Assembly: GCA_045613305.1 (NCBI GenBank)
Contig: JAZLAU010000024.1
Span: forward strand, 1 to 33,904
Direction of reading: 5' to 3'
Origin: SFTJ01 sp045613305
GTDB taxonomy: Bacteria; Bacteroidota; Bacteroidia; Bacteroidales; Muribaculaceae
Length of the DNA: 33,904 bases
Positions 8,473 through 15,626 of the stretch are shown piece by piece. The notes below the pieces were generated by a model. That model was not told the DNA's origin and ran no database searches. It saw nothing but the letters and a program-made list of their open reading frames with translations. A program made the position numbers and the translations under genes. Each line of letters starts with the position of its first letter. The first letter of the stretch is position 1.

Positions 8473-9813
8473 TTACTTTGCTAGTTTTGCTTGAATAGCA
8501 GCGCTTTCTGCTTCGTAACCAGGCTTGTTAAGAAGAGCAAACATATTCTTCTTGTATGCCTCAACACCAGGTTGGTTGAAAGGATTAACGCCAAGCAAAT
8601 AACCGCTCACGCCGCAAGCCTTTTCAAAGAAGTAAATCAACTGACCAAGGTAGTTTTCGTTGATTTCAGGCAAAGTGATAACCATAGTAGGTACACCACC
8701 GTCGATGTGAGCCAAACGAGTGCCAAGTTCAGCCATCTTGTTAACTTCGTCGATGCGCTTGCCAGCAATGTAGTTAAGGCTGTCTAGGTTTGCTTCGTCA
8801 GAAGGAATTGCAAGAGTGTGTTGTTGCTTTTCAACAGTAATCACAGTTTCGAAGATAGTGCGTTCGCCTTCTTGAATCCATTGGCCCATAGAGTGCAAGT
8901 CGGTAGTGTCGTCAACCGAAGCAGGGAAAATACCCTTATTGTCCTTACCTTCGCTTTCGCCGTAAAGTTGCTTCCACCATTCAGCCACATAGTGAAGTTT
9001 GTGATTGAAGTTAACCAAAATTTCAATCTTCTTGCCAGCAGCATACAAAGCATTGCGAGTCTTAGCATACTTAAGCACAATGTTATCTTCGTTAGTGTTA
9101 GCAGTAGCAGCCTCCATAGCCTTAGCACCAGCCACCAAAGCCTTCACGTCATAGCCAGCCACAGCAATTGGCACAAGGCCCACAGGAGTAAGCACCGAGA
9201 AGCGGCCACCCACATTGTCAGGAATTACGAAAGTCTTATAGCCTTCTTCAGTAGCAAGTTTGCGAAGCGCGCCCTTATTAGCGTCGGTGATAGCGATAAT
9301 CTTCTTAGCAGCCTCAGCCTTGCCCACTTGACGTTCGAGCATTTCCTTCAAGAAACGGAACGCAATTGCTGGTTCGGTTGTTGTACCCGACTTCGAAATT
9401 ACCACGATGCCAAAGTTTTTGCCATCGAGCAATTGTTGCAATTCATAAAGATAGTCTTCGCCAATGTTTTGGCCAGCGAAAAGCACCTTAGCGCCCTTGG
9501 CAGGCTTATATGCAGCAAAAGTGTCGGCCATAGCGTCAATCACAGCCTTAGCACCAAGATAACTGCCGCCGATGCCTATTGTTACCACATATTCGCACGA
9601 TTCGCGAAGTTGTGCAGCACAAGCCTCAATGTCGGTTAGTGTTTCGTCGGTGATTTCACTTGGCAAATGCAACCAACCCAAATAGTCGTTACCTTCACCA
9701 GTGCCATTCTCAAGCATCGCAACGGCGTCTTCGGCCTTTGCTTGCCATGCTTCAATGTCGGCTGCGCTAACTGCGCCAAGCACGTCTTTGTTGTCAATTT
9801 TTACTGTTCCCAT
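8473..9813 (-). CDS. pgi: Glucose-6-phosphate isomerase
   Basis: This cytoplasmic enzyme interconverts glucose 6-phosphate and fructose 6-phosphate in glycolysis and gluconeogenesis. The 446 residues match the short bacterial PGI form. Visible motifs are the phosphate-binding GIGGSYLGAKAVIDAM and SKSGTTTEPAIAFRFL, the family signature GGRFSVLTPVGLVP, the active-site Glu in YGESEGKDNKGIFPAS, and the C-terminal NPFNQPGVEAYK with the catalytic Lys region. It stands alone between convergent and divergent neighbours and has its own terminator. Codon choice is strongly biased, as expected for an abundant central enzyme. Long frames on the opposite strand inside it are a by-product of this bias. Confidence 0.98.
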   Translation of the reverse strand: MGTVKIDNKDVLGAVSAADIEAWQAKAEDAVAMLENGTGEGNDYLGWLHLPSEITDETLTDIEACAAQLRESCEYVVTIGIGGSYLGAKAVIDAMADTFAAYKPAKGAKVLFAGQNIGEDYLYELQQLLDGKNFGIVVISKSGTTTEPAIAFRFLKEMLERQVGKAEAAKKIIAITDANKGALRKLATEEGYKTFVIPDNVGGRFSVLTPVGLVPIAVAGYDVKALVAGAKAMEAATANTNEDNIVLKYAKTRNALYAAGKKIEILVNFNHKLHYVAEWWKQLYGESEGKDNKGIFPASVDDTTDLHSMGQWIQEGERTIFETVITVEKQQHTLAIPSDEANLDSLNYIAGKRIDEVNKMAELGTRLAHIDGGVPTMVITLPEINENYLGQLIYFFEKACGVSGYLLGVNPFNQPGVEAYKKNMFALLNKPGYEAESAAIQAKLAK

Positions 9814-9867
9814 CTTTTGAATGTATGTATGTTTTTTAGTTTAATTCATGTAAATTTTTGATTGGTA

Positions 9868-9875
9868 CAAATTTA
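9868..9875 (-). promoter_or_regulatory. Possible -7 box for pgi
   Basis: On the minus strand this reads TAAATTTG, a match to TAnnTTTG, 54 bases ahead of the pgi ATG. No TTTG -33 element stands at the right distance, so the call is tentative. Confidence 0.4.
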
Positions 9876-9917
9876 AACAAAGTTTTTGACATCACTATCA
9901 CTAAAGACACCTTATAA

Positions 9918-9932
9918 TGACACTTTGTGTCA
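9918..9932. promoter_or_regulatory. Possible operator palindrome between pgi and psd
   Basis: TGACAC-TTT-GTGTCA is a perfect six-base inverted repeat with a three-base spacer, in the divergent region between the two genes. It could be a dimeric regulator site. Nothing shows which protein would bind, and a short palindrome of this kind can arise by chance. Confidence 0.25.
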
Positions 9933-9972
9933 ATAAATTCATACTAAAATCAGTTTCCGTGCCATGCAATGC

Positions 9973-10002
9973 TTTGGATATCGGCAAAAATGATTAACTT
10001 TG
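9973..10002 (+). promoter_or_regulatory. Probable promoter for the psd-pssA cluster
   Basis: TTTG (9973-9976) and TAACTTTG (9995-10002) resemble the Bacteroidota consensus. The spacing is 18 bases, one less than the usual 19-21. The start codon of psd is 38 bases downstream. Confidence 0.55.
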
Positions 10003-10040
10003 CGAATAATATAGTTACCTTGTCATAATTATATCCGGCA

Positions 10041-10712
10041 ATGAGAGTAAAAATACACCACGAAGGAACGAACATAATCTTTATGCTGTTGTTCATACTT
10101 ATAGTAGTGAACACGGCAGCCTATTTGGTGCTATCATATAAGATGATTTCTTATATTTTCATGGCCATCTCAGTGATTTTGTTCTTGTTGGTAGTTAACT
10201 TCTTCCGCAGCCCACGCCGACATTTCAAGGGCGATTTGAGCGACGCCGTAGTATCATCGGTCGACGGCACAGTGGTAGCGCTTGAAGAAGTGTATGAAGA
10301 CGAATACCTTCACGCCAACGTGATTCAGTTGTCGGTGTTTATGACCGTGTTTAACGTACACGCCAATTGGGTGCCAGTAGAAGGCATCGTGAAATATGTA
10401 AAGCACCACTCGGGCCGCTACCTATCGGCATGGCTGCCAAAAGCCAGCACCGAAAACGAGCGCTCTACTGTGGTGATAAACACCCCTACGGGCCACGACA
10501 TCCTCGTTCGCCAAATTGCTGGTGCCGTTGCTCGAAGAATTGTAACCTATGTTGAACCTGGCGAAAACGTGAGTGTTGAACAACACATGGGATTCATCAA
10601 ATTCGGCTCGCGTGTAGACATTTTCTTGCCTCTCGACACCGAAATAATGGTGAAACTTGGCGATAAAACCATAGGTGGTGTAACTCAAGTGGCTCGCCTA
10701 AAACAGCATTAA
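10041..10712 (+). CDS. psd: Phosphatidylserine decarboxylase proenzyme
   Basis: This membrane enzyme removes CO2 from phosphatidylserine to give phosphatidylethanolamine. It is the short (223-residue) form of the family. Two hydrophobic stretches (about residues 11-31 and 36-54) anchor it. Catalytic landmarks are Asp75 in SSVDGTV, His107 in FNVHANW, and the self-cleavage pair Gly189-Ser190 in FIKFGSRVDIF; Ser190 should become the pyruvoyl group. The usual LGST site is FGSR here, as in other short-form enzymes. The next gene, nine bases on, makes the substrate, so the two steps are encoded together. Confidence 0.96.
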   Translation: MRVKIHHEGTNIIFMLLFILIVVNTAAYLVLSYKMISYIFMAISVILFLLVVNFFRSPRRHFKGDLSDAVVSSVDGTVVALEEVYEDEYLHANVIQLSVFMTVFNVHANWVPVEGIVKYVKHHSGRYLSAWLPKASTENERSTVVINTPTGHDILVRQIAGAVARRIVTYVEPGENVSVEQHMGFIKFGSRVDIFLPLDTEIMVKLGDKTIGGVTQVARLKQH

Positions 10713-10721
10713 TTCTTAATT

Positions 10722-11426
10722 ATGAACATCCTTACAGCAATCAAGAAAAACATCCCAAACACCATCACATGCCTTAACTTGCTGTGTGGTGCCATTGCCT
10801 GCATCTTGGCATTGCAATTCAATCAAGAATCGTTTTGGGGAATGAAAGCATACTCTGCTGCATTCATCATGATTGGGTTAGCCGCCGTGTTTGACTTCCT
10901 TGATGGTTTTGCCGCTCGTTTGCTTAATGTTGTTTCGGCTATTGGCAAGGAACTCGATTCGCTTTGCGACTGCGTAAGTTTCGGCCTTGCTCCTGGCTTG
11001 CTGATGTATGCTGCCATGCAACAAGCCGACCCAGAAAGTTGGGTGTGCTACTCTGCTCTGCTTATACCTGTACTTGGCGCCATGAGATTGGCTAAATTCA
11101 ATGTTGACACCCGCCAAACTACTTCGTTTATCGGTATGCCTATCCCTGCCAACGCCATTTTCTGGATTGGATTCGTTTCTTGGTATGCCAACAATCCTAA
11201 CACTCCGCTTTGGCTCGTGGTGCCTATCGTAATTGTGGTGTCGCTGCTTATGGTGAGCAACATTCCTATGTTCTCGCTTAAGGTGAAGAACCTTAACTTT
11301 AAGGAAAACTACAAAGTGTATTTCTTGGTGCTTGCATTTTTCCTTTTCACACTCACTTCAGGCACTCCTGGATTGGCTTGGACTATCATTTTCTACGTCT
11401 TAGCTTCAATTGTCGATAAGGACTAA
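10722..11426 (+). CDS. pssA: CDP-diacylglycerol--serine O-phosphatidyltransferase
   Basis: This integral membrane enzyme joins serine to CDP-diacylglycerol to give phosphatidylserine, the substrate of the decarboxylase encoded just upstream. The CDP-alcohol phosphotransferase motif DG-x2-AR-x8-G-x3-D-x3-D is complete: Asp61, Gly62, Ala65, Arg66, Gly75, Asp79 and Asp83. Several hydrophobic segments cover the rest of the 234 residues, the normal size for the family. The nine-base gap to psd indicates one operon. Confidence 0.97.
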   Translation: MNILTAIKKNIPNTITCLNLLCGAIACILALQFNQESFWGMKAYSAAFIMIGLAAVFDFLDGFAARLLNVVSAIGKELDSLCDCVSFGLAPGLLMYAAMQQADPESWVCYSALLIPVLGAMRLAKFNVDTRQTTSFIGMPIPANAIFWIGFVSWYANNPNTPLWLVVPIVIVVSLLMVSNIPMFSLKVKNLNFKENYKVYFLVLAFFLFTLTSGTPGLAWTIIFYVLASIVDKD

Positions 11427-11466
11427 ATAACCACAAAGAGGTTTTTATTAACACTCACTTTACAGC

Positions 11467-11796
11467 ATGTTTATTCTAAAATTTATCCTTTTTGCAGTAG
11501 TATTTGGCATTATCTTGTTTGTGATTGGAATTCTCCGACTTGGATTTGGGGCTTGGCAGCAAATGAGAAGCATGGGAAAAGCGGCTAAAGGCAAAAGCAA
11601 CAAATACACCAACACTAACCAACAGCGCGAACACGAAAAAGTGTTCCAAAAATCAGATGGTGAGTATGTGGAATTTGAAGAAATAACCGACTCTCAAGCC
11701 ACAAACACTACAAAAACCACATCGGCAGCCGACTCTATCAACTCTCGCTCATACGAAGGGCAAGTGTCGGACGCTGAATATGAAGAAATAAAATAA
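11467..11796 (+). CDS. DUF4834 family small membrane protein
   Basis: A 109-residue protein with one N-terminal membrane segment (about residues 2-27) followed by LRLGFGAWQQMRSMGK and a polar, acidic tail that ends in VSDAEYEEIK. This plan matches the DUF4834 family, which in Bacteroidales often sits right after pssA. Its function is not known; the steady neighbourhood suggests a link to phospholipid synthesis or the cell envelope, an inference only. It follows pssA by 40 bases and is probably the last gene of that operon. Confidence 0.82.
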   Translation: MFILKFILFAVVFGIILFVIGILRLGFGAWQQMRSMGKAAKGKSNKYTNTNQQREHEKVFQKSDGEYVEFEEITDSQATNTTKTTSAADSINSRSYEGQVSDAEYEEIK

Positions 11797-11813
11797 CTTT
11801 ATCACTACTATAG

Positions 11814-11846
11814 TTAAGCCATTTCACCATTTGTGGAATGGCTTAA
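11814..11846. other. Hairpin between DUF4834 gene and the arabinofuranosidase gene
   Basis: A perfect 10-base inverted repeat, TTAAGCCATT (11814-11823) and AATGGCTTAA (11837-11846), encloses 13 bases. No T run follows on either strand, so it is not a textbook terminator. It may act as a weak terminator or RNA-stability element. Confidence 0.45.
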
Positions 11847-11875
11847 TGCGTTCTTAAACCTTTGTCAAAACCTTT

Positions 11876-14296
11876 ATGAACGGAAAATTATTTGCAGCAC
11901 TGCTGCTGTTGTCAGTCATAACCACCGCCGCCAGGGCATCGGTCATCAATCCAGTGCCTTTCAACAAAGTGCAAATCACCGACACCTTCTGGAGTCAGCG
12001 AATCGCCACCATACGCAACACCACCATATTGCACGCCTTCCGCAAATGCGACGAAGCCGGACAAATTCGCAATTTCAAATATGCGGGCATGATAGTGAGT
12101 GGCGAAAAAAAGGTGGGCGAACTCACTTTCCAGTCGGACCAACCTTACGACGATGCCGAAGTGTATAAAGCTCTTGAGGGTGCAGCCTATCTGCTCACCG
12201 TGACCGACGACCCTCAACTCGAAAACTATTGCGACAGCATCATCAACATCATATGCTCGGCTCAAGAACTCGACGGATATCTGCAAACAAATTTCACCAT
12301 TCACAACCCTCTGCACTCGTGGTATGGCGGCGAAAAATGGAAAATGGACTGGAATCTTTCGCACGAAACCTTTAACGTGGCCGAACTCATAGAGTGCGCC
12401 ATTGCTTATCACCAAGCCACCGGCAAAGACCAACTGCTGAAATGCGCCATCAAGGCTGCCGACAACATGCTGAGCGTGTTTAACAAAAACGGGTTAGCCA
12501 TGGCTCCCGGACATGCCGTTGTTGAAATGGCCCTTGTGCGACTTTATGAAGCCACTGGCGACGAAAAATATCTTGAAGGATGCAAATTCTTCCTTGACTG
12601 CCGCGGCATACGAAAATTTAACCCCGACGCTTCGGAACAACGCGAAAACGGCAAATATTGGCAAGACCACCTGCCGGCCATTGAGCAACGCTCGGCCGAA
12701 GGGCATGCCGTGAGAGCATTTTATTTCTATAGCGGAATGGCCGACTGGGTACGCTATTCCGGCGACTCGCAATATCTCGAAGCCATTAATGCCATTTGGC
12801 AAAACATAGCATCAAAAAAACTCTACATCACGGGCGGATTTGGCGCTCGCGACCACAATGAAGCCTTCGGCGACAACTACGAACTGCCTAATTCAAGCGC
12901 TTACTGCGAAACGTGCGCTTCGGTGGCCAGCGTGATGTTTAACAACCGTATGTTCCGACTTTCGGGGCACTCGCGCTACATCGACATGCTCGAAAGGGCT
13001 CTCTACAACACCGTGCTCGACGGTTTTTCTATTCATGGCGACACTTTCTACTATCCTAACCGACTTGAAGTGAGTTCTCGCGGCAACGAGCGCTCGCCAT
13101 GGTTTGGCACAAGTTGCTGCCCCACTAATCTGTGCCGACTCATTCCTTCGGTGCCTGGTTACATCTACGCAACCAATCAAAACTCGCTGTTCGTAAACCT
13201 CTATGTGAGTTCCACAGCCCAAGCATTGGTGGGCAATTCACTTGTAGACCTCACTGCCACCACTGGCTTCCCCTATCACGGCAATGTGAAGTTAAAGATG
13301 GGAAACATCATCTACGGCACACCCGACATTAATCATTTCGAACTTATGCTTCGCATCCCCGGATGGGCCGTCAGTCAACCTGTTGATTCCGACCTATACA
13401 CCTACATTAGCCCTAAAAAGCATAAAATAGACATTAAAGTCAACGGCAAAACCGTAAAATATAAAGTGGTTAACGGCTACGCCCAAATCGACCGCCAATG
13501 GCAAAAAGGCGACGTGGTGGAATTGCAATTCCCTATGGATGTGCATCAAGTGAAATCGCACCCAATGGTTACGTCAAACCACGGTCTGCTCAGTTACGAA
13601 CGCGGCCCATTGGTGTATTGTGCCGAAGAATGCGACAACAACACATCGCTCGATGCCATATATATTCCACAAGGCACAAAATTCACACTCAAAAACGGCC
13701 TTAACGACCTTTTCGATGGTGGCGTGACACAAGTTATTGCCAACGGCGTGAAAGGCGTCAGAAGCGGCTCTAAATCGTTCACAATCGGAACACAAATAAC
13801 TCTGATTCCCTACTTCGCTCGTGCCCACCGAAAACCCGCTGCCATGAAGGTGTGGATTCCTGAATTCTTACAAACCAACAACCCCGAAATGAACTACATC
13901 GACAAGGTGGCTATAGGCGTAAACGAGACCGAGCATAATCTGCAGGGAACCAACATGGACATAGGCATGGAATTAGGATGGCGACACGCTGTGGGTGGCT
14001 GGATGGCGTATGATATGGCCGTAATGCCTAATCAGGCCATCGACCTTGTGATTAAGCAATGGGGAAGCGACGGCGGAAACATGCGTCAATACGACATATA
14101 TTGCGACGGAGTGAAATTTTCGAGCGACGCGCTCAACTACAACGCTCCCAATGCATACTATTTCACCCGCCATGCCATACCTCAACACCTCACAAAAGGA
14201 AAGTCAAAAGTCACCATTCGCCTTCAGGCTCGCGAAGCAAACCACGTAGTGGGCGGCGTGTTTGGACTTTATACTACCCCTGCCGCTAAGCAATAA
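11876..14296 (+). CDS. Secreted GH127/GH146-type beta-L-arabinofuranosidase
   Basis: The 806-residue protein starts with a signal peptide (about residues 1-21) and an (alpha/alpha)6-barrel of the former DUF1680 family. In this family a zinc ion held by one Glu and three Cys supports a Cys nucleophile. The matching residues are Glu345 and Cys347 in SAYCETCASVAS and Cys414-Cys415 in WFGTSCCPTNLCR; Cys414 is the likely nucleophile by comparison with HypBA1. A beta-sandwich region follows, then a C-terminal domain (about 680-800) of the DUF6805 type that I associate with GH146 enzymes, so GH146 may be the better class. Known members release beta-L-arabinofuranose from plant arabinan or arabinoproteins. 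The gene is 79 bases after the DUF4834 gene with no clear promoter; no other plant-glycan gene is adjacent. Confidence 0.88.
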   Translation: MNGKLFAALLLLSVITTAARASVINPVPFNKVQITDTFWSQRIATIRNTTILHAFRKCDEAGQIRNFKYAGMIVSGEKKVGELTFQSDQPYDDAEVYKALEGAAYLLTVTDDPQLENYCDSIINIICSAQELDGYLQTNFTIHNPLHSWYGGEKWKMDWNLSHETFNVAELIECAIAYHQATGKDQLLKCAIKAADNMLSVFNKNGLAMAPGHAVVEMALVRLYEATGDEKYLEGCKFFLDCRGIRKFNPDASEQRENGKYWQDHLPAIEQRSAEGHAVRAFYFYSGMADWVRYSGDSQYLEAINAIWQNIASKKLYITGGFGARDHNEAFGDNYELPNSSAYCETCASVASVMFNNRMFRLSGHSRYIDMLERALYNTVLDGFSIHGDTFYYPNRLEVSSRGNERSPWFGTSCCPTNLCRLIPSVPGYIYATNQNSLFVNLYVSSTAQALVGNSLVDLTATTGFPYHGNVKLKMGNIIYGTPDINHFELMLRIPGWAVSQPVDSDLYTYISPKKHKIDIKVNGKTVKYKVVNGYAQIDRQWQKGDVVELQFPMDVHQVKSHPMVTSNHGLLSYERGPLVYCAEECDNNTSLDAIYIPQGTKFTLKNGLNDLFDGGVTQVIANGVKGVRSGSKSFTIGTQITLIPYFARAHRKPAAMKVWIPEFLQTNNPEMNYIDKVAIGVNETEHNLQGTNMDIGMELGWRHAVGGWMAYDMAVMPNQAIDLVIKQWGSDGGNMRQYDIYCDGVKFSSDALNYNAPNAYYFTRHAIPQHLTKGKSKVTIRLQAREANHVVGGVFGLYTTPAAKQ

Positions 14297-14459
14297 TCGT
14301 TGCACTCTCGGCAGCTAAGTTATATCAAAACGAAAGAACATTTGAATGTATTTGAGCAGATGTACGCATATACAAAAACATAGGCATCGATGCACGGCAG
14401 TTACAAGCCACCCTATGTGCAAAGACGCCTATTGTATATTGCAAATATAAATATATTTT
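14297..14459. other. AT-rich convergent intergenic spacer
   Basis: The two flanking genes end towards each other across 163 bases. I see no strong terminator hairpin, promoter or small gene here. Confidence 0.5.
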
Positions 14460-14690
14460 TTATATTGGCAAATATTTTACAAATTTTGAATATTCATCAA
14501 GAATAGAAAATCTAACTTCGCCCGGTTTATATAAAATAAATTTAGGCTCGCCTATATACAATAAATCATTATTATCTGACCATATTGGTTCATATATTGA
14601 ATATCCATTCCATTCACATTTATATATAACATCATCATAGTCACATTCTTTTGCTAACTGAAGTACTTTGTTAGGAATTTTATTAGCCAT
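14460..14690 (-). CDS. Small hypothetical protein at the end of the GH92 operon
   Basis: A 76-residue soluble-looking protein with no signal peptide or membrane segment. I do not recognise it with confidence. It contains VIYKCEWNGYSIYEPIWS and a beta-rich LLYIGEPKFILYKPGEVRFS. An unusually good Shine-Dalgarno sequence, AGGAGG (14696-14701 on the minus strand), stands five bases before the ATG. This is rare in Bacteroidota and supports a real gene. It is clearly more AT-rich than its neighbours, which hints at separate origin. It begins 32 bases after the stop of the BSP peptidase gene, so it is probably co-transcribed, unless that good ribosome site goes with its own promoter. Confidence 0.65.
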   Translation of the reverse strand: MANKIPNKVLQLAKECDYDDVIYKCEWNGYSIYEPIWSDNNDLLYIGEPKFILYKPGEVRFSILDEYSKFVKYLPI

Positions 14691-14695
14691 TTACT

Positions 14696-14701
14696 CCTCC
14701 T
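14696..14701 (-). promoter_or_regulatory. Strong Shine-Dalgarno sequence of the small gene
   Basis: On the minus strand, AGGAGG lies five bases ahead of the ATG at 14690, within AAAGAGGAGGAGTAA. Most other starts in this window have only weak A-rich leaders. Confidence 0.7.
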
Positions 14702-14722
14702 CTTTACCTGATTGTGATGCAA

Positions 14723-15601
14723 TTAATTCTTCTTGTTGCGTCTTTTTCTTGGGACAGGTTGTTTTTTATTATCGGGCAACAAGTCATCGCCCACTGAATG
14801 CTGGTATTCCTTCCACAAGTTGTCGACATCAAATTGCTCACCTTCGCCAAGAATGTGATGCATGGCAGCATTCCACGACCAGGGGTTGATTTCGGCAGCC
14901 GATTTATTGAATTTACGGATAAAATCCTTATCCTTATTTAACTGTAGCCAATAAAGGAAATAGCCCGTAATGCGGTATCCGCTTCGCCATGAGCCTCCCT
15001 TAGGTCGGTCGGCCGACGCAAAGTCTTGCTCAAAGCAACCACATGCCACACGCACAGCGTCGGCAAGGCCCTCAATAAACACCCAGTTCTCGCTGTGTCC
15101 ATCATAATGGCCACAACCTTGGGGCACTAACTGATAGGCGTGCGTCAATTCGTGATATATCACCCCGCGGGTTTCGTAATCGAGTTTCACGGTGTCGGCA
15201 TTAGCAAAGTTGCGCTCAATCCACCGCGTACTGTAGTCGATGCGCACACGGTTGCCGCCGCCGCTCTTATACGAAATGCCATCGAAATTACGCACCACAT
15301 AATCTATTTGTTCTATTTCGGGAATGTTTTCGTCGTCGGGACCACTATAAAGCGTTTGTAGCACACGCAACGCATTGTCGGTGATATATTTATAAGGGTT
15401 AGGAATAATGTTCTTATATATTTTTGCACCCTCGCTATCGTGATTTTCAATCCAGAAATTTATGGCGCCAGGATAATACGATTTCCATTGCTCCTCTATC
15501 TCTATTGGTTTGTGCGACTGCACTTTAGCTACATCGGCAGCCAACATTTGCACTCCGACACAAACGATGGCAATGGCAAGCAATAAAACACGTTTTTTCA
15601 T
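14723..15601 (-). CDS. Secreted basic secretory protein (BSP) family metallopeptidase
   Basis: The ATG at 15601 is preferred over an in-frame GTG at 15607; it gives 292 residues with a clear signal peptide (MKKRVLLLAIAIVCVGVQMLA). The zinc-protease motif is HELTHAYQ, with His150, Glu151 and His154, followed by GCGHYDGHSENW and EGLADAVRVACG. These fit the 'Peptidase of plants and bacteria' family (BSP, PF04450), named after plant defence proteins. The tail is very basic (KKQPVPRKRRNKKN). It follows the first GH92 gene by 25 bases, so protease and mannosidases are likely made together. The substrate is unknown; a glycoprotein backbone is a reasonable guess. Confidence 0.85.
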   Translation of the reverse strand: MKKRVLLLAIAIVCVGVQMLAADVAKVQSHKPIEIEEQWKSYYPGAINFWIENHDSEGAKIYKNIIPNPYKYITDNALRVLQTLYSGPDDENIPEIEQIDYVVRNFDGISYKSGGGNRVRIDYSTRWIERNFANADTVKLDYETRGVIYHELTHAYQLVPQGCGHYDGHSENWVFIEGLADAVRVACGCFEQDFASADRPKGGSWRSGYRITGYFLYWLQLNKDKDFIRKFNKSAAEINPWSWNAAMHHILGEGEQFDVDNLWKEYQHSVGDDLLPDNKKQPVPRKRRNKKN

Positions 15602-15626
15602 TATCACTTCACTTGATTTTTTTTGA

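Noticed and set aside
8818..9639. A long open frame (273 codons) on the plus strand.
   Set aside because: It lies entirely antisense to pgi, and the strong codon bias of pgi removes stops on the other strand; its product resembles no protein.
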